This document shows, one piece after another, positions 1 through 9,172 of a DNA stretch of 64,000 bases; position 1 is the stretch's first letter, and each line of letters starts with the position of its first letter. The DNA lies in the NCBI GenBank assembly GCA_022836915.1, contig CP094668.1, positions 5,270,001 through 5,334,000 of the forward strand. The letters are read 5' to 3'. The DNA is from Paenibacillus sp. OVF10 (lineage in GTDB: Bacteria > Bacillota > Bacilli > Paenibacillales > Paenibacillaceae). Made by a program: the position numbers and the translations under genes. Under the pieces are notes generated by a model. The model searched no databases, was not told the origin of the DNA, and saw nothing but the letters and a program-made list of their open reading frames with translations.

Positions 1-516
1 TTGACCTGTGGAAATATATTCATGCGTATGGGCCTCAACACCAGGCGTCACACGAAGCAAAATGTTTACTTTACGATTTTTGTCCGCTGCTACAGCCTGC
101 AACAGATGTAGTTCATTGAAGTTATCAACAACAAAGCATCCGATCTCCGCATCAAGAGCCATTTCGATCTCTTCCAGCGTTTTGTTGTTACCGTGGAAGT
201 GAATGCGCTCAGCCGGGAATCCTGCTTGCAGTGCAGTAAACAGTTCACCGTCAGATACAACATCCAGGGAAAGTCCTTCTTCAGCTGCAAGGGCACACAT
301 CGCCATTACACAGAATGCTTTACTTGCGTATGCAACCTGGAAGCCCAATCCGGAAGCACGGAATGCTTCCATATACTCTCTGCAACGCTCGCGAACCAAT
401 TGCTCGTCCACAACGTACAGGGGAGTTCCAAATTGTTCTTTCAGATCTGTTGCATCAACTCCGCCAATCTCCAGATGCCCTTGCGCGTTTATTTTACTTG
501 TACCATGTAAATACAT
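1..516 (-). CDS. lysA: diaminopimelate decarboxylase, N-terminal part (cut by window edge)
   Basis: PLP-dependent enzyme that decarboxylates meso-diaminopimelate to lysine, the last step of the DAP pathway. The frame is open to the window edge, so only about 172 N-terminal residues are present. The alanine-racemase-type barrel start is visible, including the PLP-lysine motif VAYASKAF and the segment FHGNNK. The ATG at 516 follows GTGAGGA at good spacing. It lies downstream of spoVAF on the same strand, the order known from B. subtilis spoVA-lysA. Identity is confident from motifs and synteny. Confidence 0.93.
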   Translation of the reverse strand, partial: MYLHGTSKINAQGHLEIGGVDATDLKEQFGTPLYVVDEQLVRERCREYMEAFRASGLGFQVAYASKAFCVMAMCALAAEEGLSLDVVSDGELFTALQAGFPAERIHFHGNNKTLEEIEMALDAEIGCFVVDNFNELHLLQAVAADKNRKVNILLRVTPGVEAHTHEYISTGQ

Positions 517-620
517 AATCTGCATTCCTCACTTTTTTATATACTGGAACAGTTGCTATTCCAATGATTTTACACCAGTATATCAAATTAGGCAGCGAGA
601 TGAATGGATTTTTCGGAAGA

Positions 621-2288
621 TCATTTGTGTTTTTTACTTTTTCGCAGTTCACCGTCTGGATCATCAGACATTTTGGTGTTGTCACGGGTTTTGTTGAATG
701 ATGGACGTTTTTTATTTTCCAGCAACGGAAGCCGGAATAAAAAGTTGCCCAGGGCCTTTGCATTAAACGGTATAAAAGGCCAGAGATACGAAGAATTGTA
801 CGACCGGTGAATGGTGAGCGCCAATATGAGCAATGTACTGCCCACCACCAATCCCGGAACCTTGAATATCGCAACAGCGATTAACAGAACCAACCTGACC
901 AGCCTGTTGGCAAGTCCAAGCTCGTAACTCGGCGTGGCAAACATGCCGATGGCTGCGATCGCCATATAAAGTACAACCTCATTGACAAAATATCCTGTTT
1001 TGACGGCGATATCCCCGACTAGAATTGCCGCGATTAAGCCCATTGCCGATGCCAATGGTGTAGGCGTATGGACCGCTGCCATCCGTAATAAATCGACGCC
1101 AAGTTCGATCAATAGAAACTGTAGAATCAGCGGTAGCTTTACATTTTCCTGCGGACCGATGAAGTCAAGTCCCATCGGTTTAATCGAAGGGTCAATAACC
1201 ATGAGAAGCCATAGCGGTAGCAAAAACAACGATATGAGAATCCCTGCAAAACGCACCCATCGTAAATACGTCCCCATCAATGCTGTCTGTCTGTTCTCCT
1301 CCGCATGCTCACACAGATCGAAGAAAGTCGTAGGCAGAATCATCACACTGGGGGAAGTGTCTACGAAAATGACAACACGTCCTTCCAGCAAATGGGAAGC
1401 TGTAACATCCGGTCGTTCGGAATACCGGACGAGTGGAAACGGATTCCAACCCTTGTTGATAATCGCTTCTTCCAGCTGTTTATCGGCGGAGGGAATACCA
1501 TCAATATCCACTCGCTGAATTTTTTCACGAACGGAATCCACCTGCACTTTATCCACAATATCGTCAATGTACACCACGCAGACATCGGTTTGTGTTCTCC
1601 GCCCCACCTGCATGATCTCAAATTTCAGTCCTGGGTCGCGAATTCTACGGCGGACCAAGGTTACATTGGTTAGGAGTGTTTCGGTAAAGCCGTCTCTGGA
1701 ACCCCGGACTACCCTTTCCAATGAAGGTTCTTCGGGTGAACGTACCGGATAACTCCGGGTATCCATAATTAAGACCGAGCGGTCCCCTTCAACGAACATT
1801 GCACTCATACCGGTAAGAACCTTGTTGATGACCGCACTCATCTTCTCGACTTTTTCCACCTGAATATGGGGAATGTAACATTCAAAATAAGATTTGAGTG
1901 CATGTCCGGACACGTCATCCGGCGTGAGATAGGTGAGTCTTTTCAACACTTCAAGCAAAATCTCATCCTTGGCGAAGCCGGTGATCATCAGCAATCCAAC
2001 GTGCTTGCCACCCAGGACCATTTCTCTCATATTCACGTCAAACGATTCTCCGAGCCCCAGTACCTGTTGCAGTGTATATCTATTCTCACTCATGCGTGGG
2101 GAGATATCATCGTTTTCCTGCCAATATTGCACGGATTCCTCAATGCTGTCGGACATCTCATTTTGTTTTTTCTTACTGTACGCTTTCTCCTCTTCTTCCT
2201 TCTGAATCTCATAAGCAGACTTGTGTAACATCTCTTCCGTTATACCTTCACTATTTTCCTGGCCTGTGTGCTCTGTTTGTTCATCCAT
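621..2288 (-). CDS. spoVAF: SpoVAF, GerA-family spore germination protein
   Basis: Spore membrane protein of the GerA A-subunit family, encoded at the end of spoVA operons. About 555 residues: a long hydrophilic N-terminal region with the GerA-type soluble domain, then a membrane region from about residue 370 onward (hydrophobic stretches near FAGILISLFLLPLWLLMVI and LVRLVLLIAVAIF), then a basic tail rich in K and D. The frame could open at 2309, but the ATG at 2288 (MDEQTEH) is preceded by AGGAGG at the usual distance, so I chose it. It follows spoVAB with a short gap and precedes lysA. Confidence 0.93.
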   Translation of the reverse strand: MDEQTEHTGQENSEGITEEMLHKSAYEIQKEEEEKAYSKKKQNEMSDSIEESVQYWQENDDISPRMSENRYTLQQVLGLGESFDVNMREMVLGGKHVGLLMITGFAKDEILLEVLKRLTYLTPDDVSGHALKSYFECYIPHIQVEKVEKMSAVINKVLTGMSAMFVEGDRSVLIMDTRSYPVRSPEEPSLERVVRGSRDGFTETLLTNVTLVRRRIRDPGLKFEIMQVGRRTQTDVCVVYIDDIVDKVQVDSVREKIQRVDIDGIPSADKQLEEAIINKGWNPFPLVRYSERPDVTASHLLEGRVVIFVDTSPSVMILPTTFFDLCEHAEENRQTALMGTYLRWVRFAGILISLFLLPLWLLMVIDPSIKPMGLDFIGPQENVKLPLILQFLLIELGVDLLRMAAVHTPTPLASAMGLIAAILVGDIAVKTGYFVNEVVLYMAIAAIGMFATPSYELGLANRLVRLVLLIAVAIFKVPGLVVGSTLLILALTIHRSYNSSYLWPFIPFNAKALGNFLFRLPLLENKKRPSFNKTRDNTKMSDDPDGELRKSKKHK

Positions 2289-2312
2289 CTTCCATCCTCC
2301 TATGGCCACGAG

Positions 2313-2734
2313 TTACCGCTGATATATGAAAAAATCAAACAGGGAACCTGTCATTTTGCCCAAAATCATGGCGAGCAGTAATCCAAACAAATAAGGTTTC
2401 ATGCCCAATCGTTTGGCTAGTACGGGCAGTACATTAAGCACCTCAGTGAGCGCTGCGGCCAGCAGACCGATGAACACCCCACAGAACAAACCAACGATTG
2501 GACTGAGCAGCAGCACCCCATGCATTTTCCAGTGCCAGAAATCCGCCACCGTCCCGAGCAGTGAACCACCGATCAGCGCCCCTTCGTACCAGTGAGTCTT
2601 GTCATACGATTGCGTAAGTTGGGCCAACCTGGGAATCATATCGAGCACCAGAATGAGCGCAATTACGCCGCTCCCTACGGCAATTCCCCTGCAATACCCA
2701 ATACAATGCTGATTGCTCCATTAAGAACGCTCAT
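2313..2734 (-). CDS. spoVAB: SpoVAB, stage V sporulation protein AB (frameshifted in this sequence)
   Basis: Small integral membrane protein of the spoVA operon, linked to dipicolinic acid handling in the forespore. The start ATG at 2734 overlaps the end of spoVAA and has GGGAGATG upstream. The frame then breaks near 2686-2689: reading MSVLNGAISIVLGIAG it hits TAG unless one G is restored to the GGGG run, after which it reads GIAVGSGVIALILVLDM and continues intact to 2313. Repaired, it is about 140 residues, the usual family length. The break looks like a sequencing deletion rather than true decay because the rest of the frame is undamaged. Confidence 0.85.
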
Positions 2735-3377
2735 CCGCATTCATCTCCCTGCGTTCCTGCTCGTGCATCCGTTCGCTTTCTTCAATCACCACATATTTAT
2801 CTACATTTTGCTGGTATAGGAACATCTCCACTTCCAGCGGGGTAGGTTCCTCATTCCACTTTTTCTTGAACAAATGATTAAAAAATACTGCCATTCCGAA
2901 TCCAATGCCAATGGAATACGCCACTTGGAACAGATAGGGATGTTCGTCCCGATGCCCAGTGAGCATCTCCACAATTCGAATCTGTACTTCCTGCATGTTC
3001 ACATCGGCATGAAAATTCATAATGGTTAAGGCTGATCCAAAAAACAGCAGCAGCCAAACCAGAATGAACAGGGACTTGGAAGGTTGACCATTTCCCGCAA
3101 TGACTTCAACCAACGTATGACCTGATCCCATCAGTTCCACACTTACCTCCGGCAAGACGTGCCGAATTCGGGGAATAATTTGCAATATATCAATGAGGAT
3201 CAGATTGCCATCCTCCGGTCCAGGGCGCAGCAGTTCAAGCTCCAGTAGCCTGCCCTCCTGGTCTTCAGAAGAGGTCAGTACATGTGCAATGTCTCCAAGC
3301 TTGACTGCTCTGCCCCTCTGGATGCGAATACGGCTGCGCAGACGAATATAGACCATTGGAGTGGGTGTCTGGGACAT
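2721..3377 (-). CDS. spoVAA: SpoVAA, stage V sporulation protein AA
   Basis: First gene of the spoVA group. About 218 residues: an N-terminal soluble region (YIRLRSRIRIQRGRAVKLGD) followed by two hydrophobic segments (SLFILVWLLLFFGSALTIMN and VAYSIGIGFGMAVFFNHLF) and an acidic C-terminus, matching the family pattern. A GTG at 3386 also opens the frame, but the ATG at 3377 sits 8 bases after AGGAG and is preferred. It overlaps spoVAB by 14 bases. In B. subtilis AA and AB are followed by AC, AD and AE; here AF follows AB directly. Confidence 0.9.
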   Translation of the reverse strand: MSQTPTPMVYIRLRSRIRIQRGRAVKLGDIAHVLTSSEDQEGRLLELELLRPGPEDGNLILIDILQIIPRIRHVLPEVSVELMGSGHTLVEVIAGNGQPSKSLFILVWLLLFFGSALTIMNFHADVNMQEVQIRIVEMLTGHRDEHPYLFQVAYSIGIGFGMAVFFNHLFKKKWNEEPTPLEVEMFLYQQNVDKYVVIEESERMHEQERREMNADERS

Positions 3378-3408
3378 CCATAGCACTCCTTTACTGCGTA
3401 ATTTAGGT

Positions 3409-3438
3409 TAGTATTTGAAGAATGTGCAAATTTATTAC
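3409..3438 (-). promoter_or_regulatory. candidate sigma-G/F promoter for spoVAA
   Basis: On the minus strand a GTAATA hexamer (3433-3438) lies 17 bases before AATACTA (3409-3415), close to the forespore sigma-G pattern TGAATA-N17/18-CATACTA. It lies about 30 bases upstream of the spoVAA start. B. subtilis spoVA is transcribed by sigma-G. Matched by eye only. Confidence 0.45.
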
Positions 3439-3539
3439 AAATTGGTTGGAAAAAGATCGGGAGGTGGGTGGTGGCGCTGCGGGATGGATCGGTCATTGGT
3501 CGCTGTTGCTCGGGGAGGATACACGCAGACACTCCGACG

Positions 3540-3648
3540 GCAGACCAACCTTCTGATCGCTGTTGTCTCCAATTTCTTTTGATTGATTTCTAAGTGTTAG
3601 AAATTTGGAGACAAAGGCGAACGCTTCGCTTCTTCAGGTCTAATCTGC
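3540..3648. repeat. dispersed intergenic repeat A, copy 1 (MITE-like)
   Basis: About 109 bases bounded by short imperfect inverted ends (GCAGACCAA at 3540, ...TCTGC ending 3648). It has an internal stem TGTCTCCAATTTC (3564-3576) against GAAATTTGGAGACA (3600-3613) and the block AAGGCGAACGCTTCGCTTCT. A second copy with the same ends and the same block lies at 59363-59469. No open reading frame is carried. Confidence 0.7.
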
Positions 3649-3934
3649 CGCCTGCGTTGCTTATGTATCCTTAGATGAACCCTCACGCTTCGCTCCTTTT
3701 GACCGATTCCATCCCTCCGCTACCCATCGTCCCCCGTTTCCAAACGTTTGAAATAAATATGCTGGGGGAGTAGGCAGGAAGGGAATTGAAAGATGAGCTT
3801 TTTGGGGTTATTTTGCTCAAAATTCTATGACTCTTGAAGTTGTCTTCTGGAACCGTCTTAGACTACAGCCTTTTATACGCTCTCCTTGTGATCGGTTTGA
3901 GGCGTAACTAAGTGTGAAACATTATTTTACATAT

Positions 3935-3960
3935 CAAAAAAGTCGCCGTATGGGCGACTC
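3935..3960 (-). terminator. terminator of the AraC regulator gene
   Basis: Minus-strand stem AGTCGCC / GGCGACT with a short loop, followed by a run of six T. It lies 40 bases after the stop of the AraC-family gene. Confidence 0.8.
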
Positions 3961-4000
3961 TTGGTACTGGTAAATAGGTTCACGGATCATGTACAATAAC

Positions 4001-4918
4001 TCAAAAATTATGTTCTTTTTCTCTTTCGTTCAATTCCCTTCTAAATCGTAAAGGGGTTGATTTCATTGTTTTGCGGAATTGGTTAATGTAATAACTCGTG
4101 CTGTTAAAACCGACCTCATAGGCAATTTCGGTGATGCTACGCTCGGAGAGTTGCAATAGTTCAATGCTTCTTTGGATGCGGTACTCAATCACATATTGCA
4201 TGGGTGTGGTTTTCAGAATTTGCTTGAAATAACGGCATGTCTCCGATCGACTTAACTGTCCGGCCTTTGCAATATCTTCCAGCTTAATTGGATCGGTATA
4301 GTTGAGATTAATCCATTGCAACATGTCTTTCATTCGCTTGTTTCTGCTCATCTCTGATGGATCATGTTCCAGGGAATATCCGTTCATAATCAGCAGTTTC
4401 CACATATTCAGCACCGAAGAAGCAACATTCACTTCGTAAAAAGGAACTTGTTGCACTAGCTCCTTTCTAATCTGTGCAATGGCACTCAGGATCTGTTCTC
4501 CCCAAGCGTTAGCTCTTTCGATATACAGAAAAGGCAAATTAGTTGCTGTTACATATGGATGTACGTACTTTATATACAAATCCGAAGGCATGATAACATG
4601 CGGGGACAAATTCAGACATAAATAAATGCAGTTCTCGCTCACACCATGATCTTCGGCCATATGCATTATTCCACTGTTGATAAAAATCCCGTCACCTTTG
4701 GACAAAATCATCTTTTGATCGTTGATATGGAACAACGCCGTACCCTGAAGAACGGTAACAAACTGCAATTCATCATGCCAGTGGAGAGGAATATGTCCGT
4801 GAACATTTTGAACAATGGTTGTCTCATAACAGGCTATAGATAATGTATCGGTACGGTGTTGCGTCATTTCTTTCAATTGTTGATCAATGATAAATTCGAT
4901 TTTCCGCATGGCCCTCAT
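4001..4918 (-). CDS. AraC-family transcriptional regulator with cupin sensor
   Basis: About 305 residues. The N-terminal cupin-like sensor domain (HIPLHWHDELQF, then KGDGIFINSGIMH) is followed by a C-terminal pair of helix-turn-helix motifs (IKLEDIAKAGQLSRSETCRYFKQ; ITEIAYEVGFNSTSYYINQFRK), the usual AraC/XylS order. Two ATG codons are possible (4918 and 4909) and neither has a clean ribosome site. It is divergent from the EamA exporter gene at 5018, so it probably controls that gene; the effector is unknown. The pair sits between sigF and spoVAA, which are neighbours in many Bacillales. Confidence 0.88.
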   Translation of the reverse strand: MRAMRKIEFIIDQQLKEMTQHRTDTLSIACYETTIVQNVHGHIPLHWHDELQFVTVLQGTALFHINDQKMILSKGDGIFINSGIMHMAEDHGVSENCIYLCLNLSPHVIMPSDLYIKYVHPYVTATNLPFLYIERANAWGEQILSAIAQIRKELVQQVPFYEVNVASSVLNMWKLLIMNGYSLEHDPSEMSRNKRMKDMLQWINLNYTDPIKLEDIAKAGQLSRSETCRYFKQILKTTPMQYVIEYRIQRSIELLQLSERSITEIAYEVGFNSTSYYINQFRKTMKSTPLRFRRELNEREKEHNF

Positions 4919-5017
4919 CTCAATATATTTATATTTTTAAGTGTAATATTGATATTAATGTACCGCATTTCTCCTTAATATAACACTATTCTTATATTTA
5001 AGGTGAGGCGAACAAGA

Positions 5018-5947
5018 ATGACAACTTCTGCAAAATCCAAAATTTCAGGCATCGTACTCGTTCTGACCGGAGCCATCTGTTGGGGCATTGGGGGTACGGT
5101 ATCTCAAAAACTGTTTCAACTGGATGGAATTGAGGTCAATTGGTATGTCACGGTACGATTGTTGATCGCTGGGTTACTATTACTGGTTATTCAATCGTTT
5201 ACTAATGGACGATTTCAGATTTTTGATGTGTGGAGAAATAAAAAAACGGCTGGACAGCTGATCATCTTTGGATTGGTCGGTATGCTTACCGTCCAGTATA
5301 CGTACATGGCATCCATTAAACACGGTAATTCAGCGGTAGCTACACTCCTGCAGTACCTGTCCCCTGTCATGATCATGATTTACATCGCACTCCGTAAGCA
5401 GTCTGTCCTTACACGCAATGACCTTGCATGCGCCGTTCTGGCTCTCGGTGGGTGTTTTCTCCTACTGACGAACGGCTCACTCACGCAGTTATCTGTCTCC
5501 TGGCTCGCAGTGATGTGGGGCATATTATCCGGGGTTTCAGCTGCATTTTATACGCTGTATGCCGTGCAACTGATTAAAAAGTTCGATTCACTTGTTGTGG
5601 TCGGCTGGGCTATGATCATCGCTGGTTTGGGAATGAGTTTTATTCACCCGCCCTGGAAAATGAATTTTGCTAGCATCACGCTGGAAACCTACGGTTATTT
5701 GATATTTACAATCCTTTTTGGAACCATGATTGCTTTTTGGTTTTATATTGCGAGTCTCAAAAGTCTTACACCCAAGGAAACTAGCCTGCTCGGGAGCGCA
5801 GAGCCCCTAGCTGCTGTCGGAACAACCGTTATATGGCTCCATGAACCTTTTGGCCTCTATCAATGGATTGGTATGGCATGTATTCTTGGCATGATGCTGG
5901 TCATGCAGTCCAATCGTTCGAGATCTCCCCGGAGTAACAACAAATAA
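5018..5947 (+). CDS. EamA/DMT-family transporter
   Basis: About 309 residues, almost entirely membrane: ten hydrophobic helices arranged as two EamA repeats, as in drug/metabolite exporters (for example [14 protein letters not shown] at the start and [11 protein letters not shown] at the end). The frame opens at a GTG at 5003, but the ATG at 5018 (MTTSAKS) after GGTGAGG is preferred. Substrate cannot be predicted. It is divergent from an AraC regulator, a common local-control arrangement. Its end converges with sigF; a loose hairpin (about 5937-5990) lies between them. Confidence 0.88.
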   Translation: MTTSAKSKISGIVLVLTGAICWGIGGTVSQKLFQLDGIEVNWYVTVRLLIAGLLLLVIQSFTNGRFQIFDVWRNKKTAGQLIIFGLVGMLTVQYTYMASIKHGNSAVATLLQYLSPVMIMIYIALRKQSVLTRNDLACAVLALGGCFLLLTNGSLTQLSVSWLAVMWGILSGVSAAFYTLYAVQLIKKFDSLVVVGWAMIIAGLGMSFIHPPWKMNFASITLETYGYLIFTILFGTMIAFWFYIASLKSLTPKETSLLGSAEPLAAVGTTVIWLHEPFGLYQWIGMACILGMMLVMQSNRSRSPRSNNK

Positions 5948-6034
5948 CCTCCCTCGCCATAATGCGCGATAGAAGGTTGTTAGTTGTCGTAAATTGGTGC
6001 ATAAGCGCCAATATTGTTGTTGCACTCCACAAAA

Positions 6035-6786
6035 TCACTGCGCGATCTGGTCGCGGATGGATTGCAGTATTTTTTCTCCAGACGCGATACCTGCACCTGA
6101 GATATACCCAGCCTACTGGCAACCTCGGACTGGGTCTGATCCCGGTAATACCGAAGATACACGATTAACCGCTCCCGCTCACTGAGACCACCGATGGCTT
6201 CGTTCAGGGCCAGTTTGTCAAACCAACGTTCCTGAGACTCGTCGGCAATCTGATCCATTAAGGTGATGGGATCACCGTCATTCTCGAATACCGTCTCATG
6301 AATGGAGGTGGGTGGTTTGTTCGCTTCCTGGGCAAATACGACTTCCTCAGGGGTTACCCCAGCTCTGCGGCAACTTCCTTAATCGTTGGCAGACGATCCA
6401 GATGTTTAGACAGTTCGTCCCTTTTTTACGGACTTTATTCGCCATCTCTTTTAGTGAACGACTGACCTTCAGGGTACCGTCATCCCGCAGGAATCGCTGG
6501 ATTTCTCCGATGATCATCGGTACCGCGTAGGTTGAGAACTTCACGTCATAACTGAGATCGAATTTGTCCACTGACTTGAGCAGACCGATACAACCAATCT
6601 GGAACAGATCTTCCGGATCATATCCCTGTTCATAAAACGCTGTACGACGGACCAGACGAGTCTGATGTTGCAGTTCACCAGCGTATCCCGTGAGACATGG
6701 TCACCCGACTGACTGAGCGCAATCAGCCGTTTGACCTCGGCATCGTCCAAATAGGTCTGTGAAGATGGTTTCACTTCAGCATCCAT
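6035..6786 (-). CDS. sigF: RNA polymerase sigma-F, forespore-specific (four frameshifts in this sequence)
   Basis: First forespore sigma factor. Read across frames it gives a complete sigma-70-type protein of about 250 residues: [20 protein letters not shown], then the region-2 core ([40 protein letters not shown]), then region 4 ([34 protein letters not shown]). Four single-base losses are needed, at about 6624-6626 (G run), 6419-6427 (G/A run), 6357-6360 (G run) and 6070-6075 (A run). Four separate breaks in an essential sporulation gene beside intact partners point to sequencing error. The stop TGA is at 6035-6037. It follows spoIIAB by 14 bases. Confidence 0.9.
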
Positions 6787-6800
6787 AAGAACACCAACCC

Positions 6801-7255
6801 CTAATTATACAATGCTTTCTTGGATTCAATCCTTTTTTCATCTTGATGGAGGTGCCTCTGCCGGGCTCACTGCTGACTTCGAATTCATCCATAAAGTTTT
6901 CCATAATGGTGAAGCCCATGCCCGACCGCTCAAGTTCGGGTTTGGACGTATATAGCGGCTGCTTGGCGAGTTCAAGATCTTCGATTCCTTCACCGCGGTC
7001 TTCCACGATGATTGTGATCATGTCTTCCCGAATCTCGGCCTGGATAGACACAACACCTTCGGAGTTGTTGTTGTATCCGTGGATGATGCTGTTGGTCACG
7101 GCTTCCGAAATGACCGTCTTCAGGTCACTGAGCTCGTCCATCGTTGGATCAAGCTGGGAGATAAACGCAGCAACGGTTACCCGTGCAAACGACTCATTCT
7201 CTGACTTGGCCGCGAATTGCAGATTCATGAAATTTGTCCCTGTTCCTTCATTCAT
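6801..7255 (-). CDS. spoIIAB: SpoIIAB, anti-sigma-F factor and serine kinase
   Basis: Holds sigma-F inactive and phosphorylates SpoIIAA. A GHKL-type ATPase fold is visible: N box ([20 protein letters not shown]), G1 box ([11 protein letters not shown]) and G2 region ([17 protein letters not shown]). The ATG at 7255 overlaps the stop of spoIIAA (ATGA). As given, the frame runs past the normal end into sigF. Restoring one A in the run at 6833-6838 gives the family ending [14 protein letters not shown] followed by TAG at 6801-6803, so I use that end. Confidence 0.92.
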
Positions 7256-7605
7256 GAGACGACCTCCAGACCTGAGAGAGCAGTTCCCTCATTTTCGTAT
7301 ATCGGCATAATCTTGAACAGACCCGACATTTCCAGCAATCGGTACACTGGCGAATTGACGTCACAGACCACCATCTTGCCACCTTTATTCTTAATGAGCT
7401 TGTATCTTCCCAAAATGACACCCAGACCCGAACTGTCCATAAATTGCAGATCTTTCAGGCTGAGTACGAGATGCTCGCTTTGTCTCCGCTGGATGGCTTC
7501 ATCCATCTGCATCCGTACCATGTCAGCTGTATGGTGATCCAGCTCCCCGGATAATCGTACAATCAGAATCCCGCGATGGTGTTCCATTTCCACATGCAAG
7601 TTCAC
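7252..7605 (-). CDS. spoIIAA: SpoIIAA, anti-anti-sigma-F factor
   Basis: STAS-domain protein of 117 residues. Unphosphorylated, it binds SpoIIAB and frees sigma-F; SpoIIE dephosphorylates it. The motif [15 protein letters not shown] carries the phosphorylated serine at position 58, the same place as in B. subtilis. Start is GTG at 7605 after GGGAGGAGAG. First gene of the spoIIAA-spoIIAB-sigF operon, preceded by a sigma-H type promoter. Confidence 0.95.
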   Translation of the reverse strand: MNLHVEMEHHRGILIVRLSGELDHHTADMVRMQMDEAIQRRQSEHLVLSLKDLQFMDSSGLGVILGRYKLIKNKGGKMVVCDVNSPVYRLLEMSGLFKIMPIYENEGTALSGLEVVS

Positions 7606-7640
7606 GTTTGCTCACTCTCCTCCCTGTCTTAGAACAAGGA

Positions 7641-7668
7641 TTTCTACGCTTCCGAAGGCTTTTCCTGC
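7641..7668 (-). promoter_or_regulatory. sigma-H promoter of the spoIIA operon
   Basis: Minus strand: GCAGGAAAA (7660-7668) fits the sigma-H -35 consensus RnAGGAwWW. Twelve bases later GTAGAAA (7641-7647) fits the -10 consensus RnnGAAT apart from the last base. It lies 35 bases before the GTG start of spoIIAA. Just upstream TTTTGTCGGG resembles a weak Spo0A box. B. subtilis spoIIA is driven by sigma-H with Spo0A~P. Confidence 0.7.
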
Positions 7669-7748
7669 CCCCGACAAAACTAGAAGAAAACCCCTATTTA
7701 ACTACAAAATATGTTCGAAGGATGCGTGCAACTCGCAGAAATCGCCGT

Positions 7749-8924
7749 TTAGTCAAACAGGTTGGACGTTGTCCGCTTGAACAGCTTCCACCAGCCAGCC
7801 TTATTCACATCCTGCGGGGCCTGAATATCGAACTCCTTAATCACGTCATTGCCCTGGTAAACCACAAGTTTACCTATACTTTGCCCAGCCTTGATCGGAG
7901 CTTTCAATTCTTTGGCAACCAACAATTCATGTCGGATGTCGTTGGATTTGGCTCCTTTGCGCATCAGTACACTATAATTTTGCGTGGCATTTAGAGGCAA
8001 TTCGGCAACTTCACCTTTTTCGATCTTCAGACTGCCCAGCAGATCCCCTGCCTTGTAGAGCGCCTTCATCGTATATTGGCTAAACGCATAGTCAAACATC
8101 GAAGATACCTCACTGTTCCGTGTTTTGGTATTTGGTTCACCAAGTACCACGGAAACGACACGCAATCCATCTTTGGACGCCGTTGCAGACAAGCAGAATT
8201 TCGCTTCGGAAGTGTAACCTGTTTTCAAACCGTCTGCCCCTTGATAAAAACGAACCAGCTTGTTGGTGTTAACCAGCCAGAATGGCTTTTCCGTATCTTT
8301 GCGAAGGTAATCCTGATATGCACCGGTGTACTTCGTAATCCCGGAATGTTTCAACAGTTCACGGCTCATGACGGCAATATCATGGGCGGAAGAATAATGA
8401 TTATCGACCGGCAGACCGTTACAGTTGGCAAAATGAGTATCCTTCATGCCAAGCTCCTTCGCACGCTCATTCATCAGCTGTACAAAGGCTTCTTCCGAGC
8501 CAGCGATCTTCTCAGCCATAGCTACCGAGGCATCATTGCCCGAAGCCATCGCGATCCCTTTTAACATATCATCAACTGTCATTTCTTCCCCAGGCTCCAG
8601 GAAGATCTGCGAACCGCCCATCGAAGCTGCATATTCGCTCGCTCTTACTTTGTCCGTCAGCTTCAGCTTGCCTGAGTCGATCGCTTCGATCGTAAGCAGC
8701 ATGGTCATAATTTTTGTAATGCTCGCCGGAGGCAGCTGATCATGACTGTTTTTCTCATAAATGACCGTTCCCGTGTCTGCATCCATTAAGATCGCAGAGC
8801 GCGCCGACGGGGCCAGATCAGTTCCTTCCGCTGCCTTCGGTGTTTCTTCAGCTAATGCCGTTGATGCCAAAAGGGACAGCAGGATACAAAGGGTCATGAA
8901 CGATGCCATTATTCTTTTCTTCAC
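7749..8924 (-). CDS. dacF: D-alanyl-D-alanine carboxypeptidase, DacF type
   Basis: Penicillin-binding carboxypeptidase that trims peptide side chains of spore peptidoglycan. 391 residues: signal peptide (MKKRIMASFMTLCILLSLLA, cleavage near ALAEE), peptidase S11 domain with the three active-site motifs SITK (68-71), SGN (128-130) and KTG (234-236), then a C-terminal beta domain ending in an amphipathic KLFKRTTSNLFD tail. Start is GTG at 8924 after GAGGAGG. It lies directly upstream of spoIIAA, the B. subtilis dacF order. Confidence 0.93.
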   Translation of the reverse strand: MKKRIMASFMTLCILLSLLASTALAEETPKAAEGTDLAPSARSAILMDADTGTVIYEKNSHDQLPPASITKIMTMLLTIEAIDSGKLKLTDKVRASEYAASMGGSQIFLEPGEEMTVDDMLKGIAMASGNDASVAMAEKIAGSEEAFVQLMNERAKELGMKDTHFANCNGLPVDNHYSSAHDIAVMSRELLKHSGITKYTGAYQDYLRKDTEKPFWLVNTNKLVRFYQGADGLKTGYTSEAKFCLSATASKDGLRVVSVVLGEPNTKTRNSEVSSMFDYAFSQYTMKALYKAGDLLGSLKIEKGEVAELPLNATQNYSVLMRKGAKSNDIRHELLVAKELKAPIKAGQSIGKLVVYQGNDVIKEFDIQAPQDVNKAGWWKLFKRTTSNLFD

Positions 8925-9062
8925 AAGTTTACCTCCTCAAATGACTTGCTTACTGCATGTTCCATGCATGTACTGCTAATCATTGTCGGCCCGTTTCCAG
9001 TAAATTATTCCATGTAAAGCATGATTTCCCGAACTTTTATTGAAAAAATGTGGTCAAAGCAA

Positions 9063-9155
9063 AAAAACGTACTGCACTCAACAAACGAGTAAGCGTACGT
9101 CCAACACAACAAAAAAGGTTACCCCCGATGATTTCTCATTCGAACAGGTAACCTT
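9063..9155 (-). terminator. two tandem terminators after punA
   Basis: Minus strand: AAGGTTACC (9147-9155) pairs with GGTAACCTT (9115-9123) and is followed by TTTTTT. About 20 bases further, ACGTACGC...GTACGT (9068-9099) is a second stem followed by seven T. Both lie just after the punA stop. Confidence 0.8.
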
Positions 9156-9172
9156 CTCTACTCAAATCTTGC

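Larger units (their letters stand above)
3378..4000. other. 623-base gene-free stretch between spoVAA and the AraC gene
   Basis: It holds the spoVAA promoter candidate, a dispersed imperfect inverted repeat (3540-3648) and the terminator of the AraC gene (3935-3960). Between 3650 and 3934 I see no convincing gene, only C- and T-rich low-conservation sequence. Confidence 0.6.

Noticed and set aside
8925-9000. TGCATG...CATGCA palindrome before dacF as an operator
   Set aside because: Short, low-information palindrome; no second site or known regulator supports it.
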